Shown here piece by piece: positions 44,492 through 56,300 of a DNA stretch of 64,000 nucleotides. Each line of letters begins with the position of its first letter. Within the stretch, counting starts at the first letter, position 1. Below the pieces are notes generated by a model, which ran no database searches, was not told the DNA's origin, and saw nothing but the letters and a program-made list of their open reading frames with translations. The stretch is taken from NCBI GenBank assembly GCA_029961685.1, contig JARWKL010000007.1, positions 3,058,708-3,122,707 of the forward strand, given 5' to 3'. This stretch comes from Aristolochia californica (Eukaryota > Streptophyta > Magnoliopsida > Piperales > Aristolochiaceae). Made by a program: the position numbers and the translations under genes.

Positions 44492-44980
44492 ATGGAAAAC
44501 CCAAACCCCAAAACCTTCACCACTCCCTTCCACACCAATACTGGAAAACAAATTGCCAACACCCCTTTCCGGTATACCTACTCCAGGAAAAAAGAAGCAG
44601 GGAAAACTAAAGCCAAATTCGGTAACCCCACACTTTCCGAAAAAAACACTGACAAAGATAAAATCAAAGACACTACCCCCCCACCTTCCCCCCCTCCAAA
44701 TCCCCCTCCTGTCCTTCCAATGGAATTTCCCCATGATTGGTACGATCTCCCCCCTGCTTTCCCCTCTGGAATCCCTTCAACTATAACCTCTGAACCTACC
44801 CTAGCCAAGGCCTTCACTCCCAATCCGCGCGATGAGCTCCTCCTGTTCCTGCTGGAACAGGAACAAGACTTTCCTCGAGAAGAATTTTCAGAAATGACGG
44901 AGCTTGCCAACATCTTTTGTGCGGGATACACTGAAGCTGGTGCCATGGAGCGAAATATCAACTCCCACCGTTCCCCATGA
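44492..44980 (+). CDS. Short ORF between LINE ORF1 and ORF2, ATGA overlap
   Basis: A 162-codon open frame (starts MENPNPKTFTTPF) in a different frame from ORF1. It has a Lys-rich patch, a PPPSPPPNPPP run and an acidic end (LLLFLLEQEQDFPREEFSE). Its TGA overlaps the ATG of ORF2 in ATGA (44977-44980). It may be the displaced C-terminus of ORF1 in an ancestor, or a genuine third ORF. No domain recognised. Confidence 0.45.
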   Translation: MENPNPKTFTTPFHTNTGKQIANTPFRYTYSRKKEAGKTKAKFGNPTLSEKNTDKDKIKDTTPPPSPPPNPPPVLPMEFPHDWYDLPPAFPSGIPSTITSEPTLAKAFTPNPRDELLLFLLEQEQDFPREEFSEMTELANIFCAGYTEAGAMERNINSHRSP

Positions 44981-47900
44981 TCGTTCTATCATGGAATGTA
45001 AGAGGTCTCGGCTCTCTGGCCAAGCGTGCCCTCGTCAGAGCAACGCTTTTTGATGTTAAACCAAAATTGCTATACTTCTTGAAACGAAGATACAGTCTTT
45101 TGATTATTCAATTGTGTGTAATATATGGTATGACTCCAACCCAGTGTGGGCGCATGTGGGTGCAATTGACCATTCTGGGGGCATTATTGTCATCTGGGAT
45201 CCAACTGCTTTTGATGCTATTTCCGTCCTTCCGGGGCGATACTCAATCGGTATCCAGCTTCGGGATCACAACCTCGGTACTTCTTGGGCTCTAGCTGGCA
45301 TATATGGGCCTACTCGTTACCGTGACCGAGCATCTTTCTGGGAGGAAATCTTTCAGCTTGTCCAATTGTGGGACCTCCCTTGGCTCATTGGAGGAGACTT
45401 CAATGCGACATTATTTTGCTCTGACAAAAGTCCTCCTGCCTCCCGAACCTCATCAACCATGAGAGCTTTTTCTGACTTTATCAAAAGTGTTGCTCTTTCC
45501 GAGGTTCCTCTTTTGGGGAAAAAATTCACCTGGACAAATTGTCAGAACCCCCCCATTTTGTCTAAATTGGACAGATTTTTTTCCAATATAGAATGGAACC
45601 TTCTTTTTCCCAACACCTCTGGCCAAGTCCTAAACAAAATAGGATCTGACCATTGGCCTATCCAACTCAATTCTCGGCCTGTTGCATGGGAAAGATCTCC
45701 CTTTCGGTTTGAGAATGCCTGGTTATTAACCACGGCTTTCATCCCTTCTTTAAAATCATGGTGGCTCGAATTGGAAAATCATCCGAACCCGGGTTGGGCC
45801 CTCCCTCGGAAACTGAAAGCCCTCAAGACAAAGATCAGAATGTGGGATAAAAATCACCGAGTTTCTGCTGCTTCCCAGAAAGATTCGATTCGCCGCCGCA
45901 TTTCTGAGCTGGATCTACTGGAGGAACAAAGGTTAATCTCTTCTACTGATCTTTTTGATTAGAAATAATTTAAATGCTGAATACCGTACGTTTCTTCATT
46001 CTGATTCTATCCGTTGGAAACAACGTTCAAGATTTCGTTGGATGGCTGAGGGTGATGGAAACACAAAGTTTTTTCATTCCATCGCCTCGGCCAGGAGGAG
46101 GACTAACCGTATCACTGCTCTCTGTAACGGAGACCAAGTGGTAACGGATAGTGCCTCCATTTCTAACCTTTTGGTGAAGTATTTCTCAAAGCTATATTCA
46201 GAAGTCTGTTTCAGAAGACCAAAAATCCATCAGCTCGATTTCGAGCGCATCTCAACTGAAGACGCTGTTGATCTTGAAAAACCATTATCCTCATAAGAAA
46301 TTGAACGGGCTGTGCTGGGCCTTCCTAAAGATAAAGCCCCCGGACCAGATGGCTTTAATGGTGAGTTTTATCACTGTTTTTGGGATCTGTTAAAAAATGA
46401 TGTATGTGCCTTCGTTCACAATTTTCACCAAGTGGGAATTACTCACTCTGGAATCGGCGCATCTTTTATTGCGCTTATTCCTAAAAAAACAAATTCGGAG
46501 GAGCCTAAAGATTTTCGGCCTATCAGTCTTACTTCCAGTTCATATAAAATTATTGGTCATCTGTTGGCTAATCGGCTAAAAGCTGTCCTTTACAAGGTAA
46601 TTAATCCTTGTCAAAGTGCTTTTATCCGAGACAGAAACATCCTGGACTCTTCTCTAACTGCTCATGAACTTCTTGATTCGTTCAAAAAATCTTCCCTTCC
46701 TAGGTTTGTTCTGAAAATTGATTTTGAGAAAGCCTTTGACCGGGTTGATTGGAAACTGGTGGATTATCTTTTTGACCGTATGGGTTTTGGTACGAGATGG
46801 AAATTTTGGATGAGGAGCTGTATTTCCTCTCCTTCATATTCTGTTTTGGTAAATGGGAAACCCCGAGGATATTTCAAAGCCTCTAGGGGGATCAGACAGG
46901 GAGACCCCCTTTCTCCATTTATTTTTACTCTCATTGGAGAATATCTTACCTCTATGATCCGGTTTGCTAAACGTTCGGGTTGGCTCAGTCCTATTTTTTC
47001 TGATCCATTCCAAGACGTTCCCATTCTTCAGTTTGCAGATGATTCTATTTTTTTTGGAGAAGGGTCCATGAGACAAATAAAACGCATAAAAGCAATCTTG
47101 AACATCTTTGAAATGACGTCTGGTCAAAAGATAAGCTGGGAGAAAACCACAATCTTTGGATTTAATATTGATGCATCTATTCTCAACTCAATGGCGAACT
47201 ATCTGGGTTGTAAGGTAGCATCAGTTCCGAGTACATATCTGGGCTTACCTTTGACTCCTTTCCTGCCTTCGAAAAATTCTTGGTTTCCGGTTGTTGAGAG
47301 GCTTGAGAAGTGTCTGGCTTCTTGGAAAGGAAAATTTTTATCCAAAGCTGGTAAACTGGTTCTAATTAAATCATGCCTTCATGGAATACCTTCCTATTTC
47401 TTATCTTTGTACCATTGTCCAGCTTCTATTCGGGATAGAATTGAATTTTTGAAAAGAAGATTTTTATGGGATGGGCCAAATGGGGAAAAAAAGTTTAATC
47501 TTGTAAAATGGGTTGATGTTTGTAAACCAATTGTAATGGGGGGCCTCGGGATTCGCTACGTTGCTACCACCAACAAGTTTCTGCTATTAAAGTGGTTTTG
47601 GAAGTTCAACATGCAACCCAATCTACTATGGCGCCGAATGGTTGCAATTAAATCCGGAAAAGAGAATGGCTGGTGGACGGATGGGGGAAGATTTTACAAG
47701 TTATCCCCTGTTTGGAAGAAAATTGCCAAACTCTTACCTACCTTCAAATCTGCCGTCAAATGCTATATTGGGAGTGGTACAAATACTCTTTTCTGGTCGG
47801 ATTGGTGGATCGGGGCTAGTTGTTTAGAGGAAAGTTATCCTCTTTTATTCCAACTGTCAAGATCTCGTAGTTCAATGATTTCTGACCATTGGCAGTCTTC

Positions 47901-49086
47901 GGGTGGTTGGAATCTTCATCTCAGGCGGGCATTAAATGACTCTGAAGCTGTAGAAGCAACTGGCCTGATCAATTTACTTTCTGGTGTGGCCGTAAAAAAT
48001 TCTGCTGATATACTCATCTGGACACCCAACAAACAAGGTATGTTCTCTACAGCCTCAACGTACCATCATATGATTTCATACCCTCCTCTTCACGCAGAAC
48101 ATCCTGCTGCTTTTGCATGGTCGCTCCCGATTCCTCCTCGCATCAAATTTTTCATCTGGACGGTATGTCGTAAGAAAATCTTAACTTCTGACGCTTTGTA
48201 AAGACGAGGCATTAATATTTCCAATCCAGAATGCCCATTTTGCAACACATCTCCTGAAACAGCAGATCACACGCTTCTACATTGCGAATATGCTCATAAG
48301 ATTTGGACCGAATTAATGGACAAGATCGGTTTATTATATTGCCCTTCGCAAGATTTGCTAAACACTATTTTAACTTTGGTTAGCTCTCGTCTTCCGAAGT
48401 TAGGGAAAATCTTAATATCTTGTTGTGTTGGACACATTGTGTGGAATTTATGGAAAGAAAGAAACAATCGCAAATTCAATCAGAAAGCTATTCCTCGGAA
48501 TATTCTTTGTGATCAGATAGTCGGTCAAGTTAGCTCTTGGGTTCTCCTTCGCAAAGAATTTTGTGATCTAAGAGCAACAAATATGAGGGAAAATTGGAGA
48601 AATGTTGCGAAAATGTCTCTTAGTTCGAAGGTTCCTATTATGATAGAATGGACTAGACCTCCTCCTGGACACTTTAAATTAAATTTTGATGGAAGTGCTT
48701 TCGGTTGTCCGGGCCCAGCTGGATTTGGTGGAGTAATTCACGATGATCAAGCGAATCTTCTCTTCACTTATGCGGGTCCAATTGGAGTATCAGACTCTAC
48801 TTGTGCGGAATTACATGGCTTGCTCAACGGGCTGAAGCTCTTCAAACAAAAAAAGGACGGTGCTCTCTTAATTGAAGGGGATTCTCAAGTTATTATAAAC
48901 TGGTGCTCCAAGCCATCAAAACCTCCTTGGCGTCATTGGAAGATTTATGATGAAATTTGTAATTTAACTTCTGTTTTATTATGTACTTGGAAACATGTTC
49001 CAAGATCCGCTAATCATTTAGCTGATGTTCAAGCTAAAAAAGGCGTTACCCTCCAACATCTTGTTGTGGAGGAAATGTCTTTTTAG
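44977..49086 (+). pseudogene. LINE ORF2: endonuclease, reverse transcriptase, RNase H; mutated
   Basis: The span is 1370 codons. The APE endonuclease starts MIVLSWNVRGLGSLAKRA, with ETK, GGDFNATLF and SDHWPI (about 44977-45670). Reverse transcriptase blocks include DKAPGPDGFNGEFY, DFRPISLTSSSYKIIGHLLA, QSAFIRDRNILDSS, KIDFEKAFDRVDW, GIRQGDPLSPFIF and the catalytic FADD (about 47033). A zinc segment CPFCNTSPETADHTLLHC (48232-48285) and a C-terminal RNase H (FDGSAFGCPGPAGFGGV, CAELHGLLNGL, IEGDSQVIINWCS, RSANHLADVQAKKG) follow. Lesions: frameshifts at about 45070 and 45957, and in-frame stops at 46294 (TAA) and 48199 (TAA). It could not make a full protein. RNase H at the C-terminus is typical of plant L1 elements. 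Confidence 0.9.
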
Positions 49087-49152
49087 TCTTTAGGTTTGTA
49101 TTTTTCTTTTTTGAATACATTTACAACTCTTCTAAAAAAAAAATTATCTAGA

Positions 49153-49209
49153 AAGGCAAACAGGTGCTGTCGGTATTAACTTAAAAAAAAAAAGGCAAAA
49201 AGGGTGCTG
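49153..49209 (+). mobile_element. Possible second tail-only insertion
   Basis: AAGGCAAACAGGTGCTG (49153-49169) and AAGGCAAAAAGGGTGCTG (49192-49209) flank a 22-nt piece that ends in A11. It looks like a minimal poly(A) insertion with an imperfect target duplication. It abuts the right target duplication of the large LINE. Confidence 0.4.
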
Positions 49210-49263
49210 CTTCTTTCCACACTCTGGAAATGTACAGCAAAAATAATGGTTAGATTTCAGGCC

Positions 49264-50489
49264 AAGAATGTTTTTTGTATATATATTTTGAAATGATGCC
49301 GATTTTTATTAAGACAAAAGCTCAAAAGAGCAATTTACAAATGAGGGAAGCCTTCCCAAACAATGAGAGATTACTGCGAAGTTCCGAATTTTTTCAATTT
49401 ATCAACCAAAGAGTTGGACGATCTAGGAATGAGATTCCAATTACAATGAATAGAAGATACAATGTTAGCAATACTATCAATGAGTGGCAAGTGGCGCCAA
49501 GGGGGGGAGCTGTCTTTGAAACACCAACTAATAACAGTCTTTGAGTCACCTTCAATGATTAACTTGTCATGGAGACGATCCCTGAAGATTTGGAGGCCGA
49601 ACAGCAGACCACTGGACCAACATAAGAAAGAATAGAGTCTCCATTGTGACCTCTGAACACACCGCCTGCTCCTGCCAGCCCAGGACAGCCAATAGAACTA
49701 CCATCAAAATTGAGTTTAATGCAGTCGCAAGGGGGAGGATCCCAGATGGCTATACTTGGAGTTCTACAGGGGCTAGATATATGGGCGATCAAGCTCCAAT
49801 TTTCCCGAAGGGAAACACTTGATAGAGCGGCAAATTCCTTCCTTGTATGAAACTAGCTAGAGATGGGGCCAATGGGATGAGAAACCGTGTTGTCCAAGGT
49901 GCAAACTTTGGAGTTGAATCTCCGGTTGTTTCACTTAAGCCAAATGCACCATGGAACATGCGCGGGACAGACCAAAAGTATTAACTTGCCCAACTGAGGA
50001 AGGTGAATCCCTCGAACCATCTCAAAGGTGCTGAAGAGGTCTTGATATAGCCCACTTGGAGCTCAATCTTCTAAAAAATCTTCATCCAAGCTTGCCACGT
50101 CAATCCACAGTGTAAGAGGACATGTTGAACTGTCTCATCACACACACCACAAAGGGGACAAGAAAGATTAGGGGCGGTGAAACATCTTCTGTGAAGGTTG
50201 TCAGAAGTGAGAATCTGTTCTTTGATGGCCGACCACACGAAAAATTTGATTTTGCTTTGCGCTGAGTGTTTCCAAGCCAAATTTGCCTTGTGCTCATGAA
50301 TATTGTAGTCTTGCTTTATGATATGAGAGTAAGCAGAAGTAATAGTGAATCGGCCATTTGTGTTGGGCTTCCAAATCATCTTATCAACTGAATGCTCTTG
50401 GATAATAGTACTGCTAAGTCTGGTAAGGAGAGAGCAAAAAACCAATGATTCCTCATCATTTAGTCCGCACGAAAGAATGTTTTTTGTAT
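49264..50489 (-). mobile_element. 5'-truncated antisense LINE with 17-bp target duplication
   Basis: A perfect 17-bp repeat AAGAATGTTTTTTGTAT (49264-49280 and 50473-50489) flanks 1192 bp. The minus strand reads part of the zinc segment (FFVWSAIKEQILTSDNLHRR, CPLCGVCDETVQHVLLHCG, 50071-50445), then RNase H (CIKLNFDGSSIGCPGLAGAGG, 49559-49792), then a 3' UTR with AATAAA. The tail is short and not a clean poly(A). It is 5'-truncated just before the zinc segment. Frameshifts are present. Confidence 0.85.
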
Positions 50490-51000
50490 TATATGTAATC
50501 TTTAACTCTATTGTCAGTGCTTTGCATTATTAGATTTTATTAGTTGAAATGAAAATAAAGAATTTTGTTGATAAATTATTGTCCTCTTTGTAGCTTGCTA
50601 TTAGAGCTTTACACCTTACTTCGGATTTGTTCCACCATCTACTTCTTATTAACAGTAAGTTTAACCCATCCTAGGTAATTTTATTGTAAATGTTTCGAAT
50701 GTTATCTCCATGTGGTGAGGATATCTGTGGTATTGTACTCCTCTGCATGGTTTATTTTCTAATTCTATTACTAATTATTTTATTCTTCTTATTTTTTCTT
50801 TTACTTTATTGGAGTGTCATAAGTATGTCATCTCCATTTGGTGAGGAGATATGGGGTATTATAATCTAATACATGGTTTTTTTTCTAACCCTTCAGAACT
50901 TTTTACTCCCAATATATTTTTTTTGTTTTTAATTTGTAACAAGAATTTCAAAGTTGTCTACTATATATCATTAATTTTCTTTTGAAAATGACCAGAATAA
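50490..51000. other. AT-rich spacer with a short duplication
   Basis: ATCTCCATGTGGTGAGGATATCTGTGG-type and TCTCCATTTGGTGAGGAGATATGGGG-type segments (about 50704 and 50829) are related direct repeats, each followed by GGTATT and a CATGGTTT motif. No coding content. Confidence 0.5.
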
Positions 51001-53340
51001 AGAGAAGAAGTAAATACAAAAAGAAACCAAAAAGTACAAATCAAAATCACATCAAGTAAAAGAAAAGGAAAAAATCAAGACACTACATCCAATGGATAAG
51101 TAGTGTCTCCGATAACAAGAGAATCTAATGAGATACTTGTCATGCTAGATTATTTGCTATGGAATTTGTTGTTTCACACCATGAAAGAACTTTCTGAGAT
51201 TTGAACCAGCTAAATACTGCTAAAGAGTCGCTCTCCATAGCCCAAGAAATGGAGAAATGAAGGCTGTAAATTTTGATCCCATGGAGGAGAGCATGAAGGT
51301 CGCCTCAATGGAATCACATAACCCTAAAGGCATAGGATGAACTCAAATGACAACCCTATGTGATCTTGAATAACTCTTCAAATAGGGGCAACATTTTCTC
51401 TTGAGCTATCATCAAAATTTAATTGGACCACCCTTTTGGGGGAGGATTCTTGACTAATAAAAGTATTAAGTGGAAAAAAGTCCCACATTGAGCTATCAAC
51501 AAGCCTCTTAAGTGGATGGTTATTTTGGGACGAAACCAAACTCAAACCAACCAATAACCACCTTCGAATCCTCCTCAATGTGAATAGGACTACTGTAATG
51601 GTCACGGTAAACGCGAAGCCCATTGAGAAGACCTTAAATCTCTGCCGTTGTTGAATCAACAATGCCAAGCGGACCAACATATGATAAACATTGATTGCCT
51701 GAGGGATTTGAGATAACACCACCAAAACCCGCCTCTCCGGGATTACCCTGGGAGAAACCATCAAAATTTAACTTAAGGAAACCAAACTCTGGGGAGGTCC
51801 ATTCTTGCACGACCGGCTAAATAATGACCAAAATATCCTTGAACTCTAACAAGAAGCATACATAGAAGATGGTAAAGTCGCCATTTCTTGCCTGTGCCTT
51901 TGTAGAACTGCAATTTTAATATGTTAAAAGGAAGGGGATTTAACCCAGAAATGCTTGTAATGAACAACTCTCTCCTCAACCTGACCCATTGAGCAGGATT
52001 GCAGATTAATAAGCTTTTTCATTATGCTCTTCTAGTAAGTTTCAAATCATACACACAATAATACTCCACCACAAAACCTTTCTAGGATGAGGTAATGATC
52101 TTTTTGCGACCTGAACAAAGAATGAAAAGGATGGGGGAAAATAATAGTGAAAGTTAAATTTTTACAGCACAACGCCCAAAATAACCCATGCAAAGAGCAA
52201 TGAAGGAAGATATGATGCTCATACTCACCAATCATATTACAAAATTTACAATAAACAATTTGTCTTCTATACTAAAGCTGATCAGAGGTTAAAATTTTCT
52301 TCTTGGAAGCACACTAGAGAAAAATGCTTCATCTTTGGAGGTGAAGGGTTGGTAAAAAAAAAAAAACACTAGATGCAAGGTGAGAAGAAACAATAGAATG
52401 AAAGAAAAATATGGATAATATGAAGAAATATAAAAATCTCCTGAAGATTCAAACTTCCGAATCGATTGATCTTCCTTGGAAGACAACATATAAACCCTAA
52501 GAGGAAAGAAGCACAATCTCATCCATTTCATTCTTCTTAAAACCTCTCTTGAAATTGAAGTTCCAATTACCCTCAATATACGAATGAAAAACAAAAATGC
52601 TATTATCCAAAGCCAAATTAAATAGTATGAAAAGTTAAATACAAAGAAGAGTCACTAGGCCTTTTATCTACCCAAAATTTGACTCAATTGCCATTCCTCA
52701 CATGAAATCTGAGACCTTGAATATATAAAGACTTTAGATGATTGATGACTTTCAAGAAACTGTTTAAATTGTAGGGCCAGGTGTTAGAGGATTTGACACT
52801 TTTGAGAGTAATTATACTTTGTAGAGATTAGAGATTTCCATAATGAATCCTTATCCATGTCAAACCTTTTTAAGCCATTTCTGAGAGCTTGATTCACAAG
52901 TTGAATTAACTTAATTCCCAAGCCTCCTTTTTCCTTTGGCAAGCATACCTCTCCCTAGTTAACTAAATGATACTTGAAATTGTCTCAAGCTCCCATCTGA
53001 TAAAAAGTTTTGCATTATTGCATTAGTTTTGGATAAGTACTATACATGGAGTTCATATTGGATAATAGTTAGGAATGCATGCCAAACTTTGAGTAAAGTG
53101 GACTTACCTGCACTAAATTGTGACTTGTGTTTTTTTTCATGTAACCCATTTGGAGTCTTTCTATAACTAGGGCCAAAGATCTTTCTTAGGGCAGCCTAAA
53201 AATAGAGGCAAACCCAAATATGACTTATGGAGAGATGACAATATACAACCCAAAATTGCTAGAATGTAGGATTGAACCGAATTGGAAACATTAATACCAA
53301 CTATAGAGGATTCTTCCCAATTGACTTTTTGACCCAAGAT
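51000..53340 (-). pseudogene. Decayed antisense LINE (RT end, zf-RVT, RNase H)
   Basis: From right to left on the minus strand: the RT C-terminal part (EVCLPKEKGGLGIKLIQLV, about 52905-52965), the zinc segment (GEYEHHIFLHCSLHGLFW, about 52180-52230) and RNase H (VQLNFDDSSRENVAPI then, in other frames, GFGGV and VDSTTAEI-like, 51390-51760). Many frameshifts. No target duplication found. On the right it runs straight into the broken copia element. Confidence 0.65.
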
Positions 53341-53344
53341 AATT

Positions 53345-56300
53345 CGACTAAGCCTGAGCTTTGTGCTCTTTTATGGGGTGTGAAGATTTTCTTTGAGCCC
53401 TAGGGGCCTGTTTGAGCCTATAAATTGCCTTCTTCAATTTACATTTTTTCTTTGTCTCCCCCTGAGTAACATACCCAGGAGGTTGTTCCATCCTCTTCTG
53501 CCAAATTACCATACAAGAAGACATCCTTAATGTCAAGCTGGAAGAGTGGCCAATTTTGATTAACAACAATAGATGCAAGGACACAAACAAATGTCAACTA
53601 TGCAACTGGGGAGAGTGTCTCAAAAACATCAATGTCATATGTTTGAGTATACCCTTTGGCAACCAACTGAGTTTTATATTACTCAATAGATCCATTTGCA
53701 TTGTATTTAATTGTGGGTATTGTGTATGCCCAATGACAACCCACAATTGTTGTACTTGAAAGGAACATCACATAAACTCCACGTACTTCTATCAGTCAAC
53801 ACCTTCATCTCAACATCTATAGCATGCTTCCACTGAGGAGACAAAAGAGCTTCTTGCATAGAAGAAGGAATAGTACAAGAAGACAATGACAAAACAAATT
53901 ACTTGTATCCTATAGATAAGGAATAAAAAAAAAGCATAGTGGGACAAGGGATGGTGAGTAGATAAATGAACTCCTTTACGAAGAACAATGGGAAGGTGTA
54001 AATCAGTTACCTTAGGATCTGAAGGTGAAAAAGAAGTTGAATCCTATGAGAGAGAGGGAATTGTGCCTCGTTGTTGACTATATTGCCTTTGTTGATATAC
54101 TTGCGAGGGTTTTTCTTTTGTGAGAGATTGTGGTCAAGAAACATCTTCCACAGGTGTAGGAGCAACAACACTTGGAATTGTGATTGGTGAAGGATACATT
54201 GCATCAGAAGTAGAGAAGAAAGGCACGTCCTGAAAGAAAGTCACATCAATAGACATATGTTTGCCTAAGTGAAGGACAAAAGCATTAGTCTCTTTTGTGT
54301 CCTAGAATACCCAAGAAAAACACATTTGACTGCACGTGGTAACAATTTATCTGTAGAGATACCAAAATCATGGGCAAAGGAGACATAAAAAAAATACGAG
54401 GTGACAATGAAAATAATGTAGCAGAAGGATTCAATAATTGAAGAGGAATTTGACCCCTAAGTAAAGACGAAGGCATTGTGTTAATAAGAAAACATGTTGT
54501 AAGCACGAATCTCCCCAATAAGACTTTGGTACATGCATGTGAATAAACATTATTTGAGCTACTTCTAACAAATTCTGGTTTTTATGTTTTGCTAGTCCAT
54601 TTTGTTGTGGAGTAAAAAACATAAGATGATTGATGAAGTATATTGTGATGCTGACAAAATGTAGTAAACTTATGATTCATGAACTCTAACCTGGTTAGTA
54701 TGAAGGGTCTGGAGAGTGCACTAAATTTACTTTTTATTACATTATAAAAAATTTGAAATACATCAAATACTTCTCCCTATAGGTGATATATCCAACTAGT
54801 GCGATTGAAGTCATCAATAAATGAAACAAAGTATTTGTAGTAAAAAATACTAGGAACTGGACAAGGTCCCCATACATCAAAATGAATAATTTCAAACAAT
54901 TTTCTACTCTTTGTCTGACTCATTGGAAAAATGCTCCAACGATGCTTGCCTAGTTGATATGACACACAATGGAAAGATAAACTTGAAGGAAATGTAGAAA
55001 ATAGTTGGACCAACTTCGTTGCAGAAAGGTGGACAAGTCGTAGATGCTCTGGAAGGGTGAAACTGTTGCATGAAGGACAAGTGAGTATATTTGTAACAAG
55101 CCTTCTAAGTGGCATAGTCCTCTCTCATGTGTGGAACCAATCATCTTTTTCGTTTTGAGATTTTGAAACTCACAGTGAGAAGGATAGAAAGTTACAAAAC
55201 AATTCAAAGACTTAGTAAGCTGATTAATAGACAACAAATTATGAGGAAACTTCAGAACAAATAACACAAATTTAAGAGACATGGATGGAGTAGGTGTGAC
55301 ATTACCCATTCCTAGTACAGGAGGCACAAACCCATCAGCAAGTGTAACATGCTTAATTAGTAAGGACTCCCTCAGTTCAGTAATCAAAGAAGACATACCT
55401 AACATATGAGTAAAGGCTTCTGAGTCAATTGCCTAGGAAGACCCAGGACACACAGGTAGAGCTAACATACTTGAACTAGCAAGAGTAGCTGTAGGAAGTG
55501 GAGGCTGAAATAGAGGGAAGTTGAGCCATGCGCTGAAGCAGTTGCTGCATCTCATCTGGTACTCAGTGTTTTCATGTGTTTATGAGTTTGCGCAAGTAGG
55601 CTTGTCTAACTTAACCCAACACTTATCAAAGAAATGATTAGTGTGTTCACAGTGTCCACAGTGAATATGTTTTCTATCACCTTTTCCATCATTCTGGCCT
55701 CATTCTCTACCTGAACTATCTCTACCTCTGCCTCGAACACTCCCACCATTTCTTCTAGATTGGCCAAAGGAATTAAATGCAGATGCACTAACATTTTTAT
55801 TATCCTTGTTTCCTTTAGACATAATTGTGGTCTTCTGTTAAAGATTCTGGAGAGCGATAGAACATCATCTGAGGCTAGCATCTGAGCCCTGATTGCGTCA
55901 AAGTCTGGTTTAAACCCATCTAGAAAGTTTGCAACATGAAGTTGTCCTTGTTGCTTTCGAAGTTCCTTCTCATCAGTAGTGAGATGGAACATGTTGATCT
56001 CTGAAGAATCTAGCATACAACTCATAATCCTGAGACAAATTACTCTCCTATGCATATAGTTATTACAAGGAGACCCACATGCCTTGGTTGTTTTGCAATT
56101 CATTTCTTAATCTCGGGCCCATACTATTCAACAACTGAGTTATTATTCGATGCTTCCCAATCATCCGTATGTGGTACTGGAGGATCATCTCTGATAAACT
56201 TTGACTTTCTTTTGGCTTGAAGATAAATTCGAACAAATTTAGACCAACTCAAATAGTTGTGTCCATTCAATCTTTCTGTAGTAATGAATATAGAATCTTT

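Larger units (their letters stand above)
41411..49155 (+). mobile_element. Complete L1-type LINE with 15-bp target duplication
   Basis: A perfect duplication AAATTATCTAGAAAG flanks the element (41411-41425 and 49141-49155), placing the insert at 41426-49140, about 7.7 kb. Layout: a GA-rich 5' UTR (41426-41569), ORF1 (41570-44376), a third short ORF (44492-44980), ORF2 (44977-49086), and a 3' UTR ending in a short A tail next to the duplication. The duplication is still perfect while ORF2 carries at least two frameshifts and two stops. The copy was therefore either defective when inserted or has mutated since in the coding part. It is oriented in the sense of the downstream DGS1-like gene. Confidence 0.9.
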
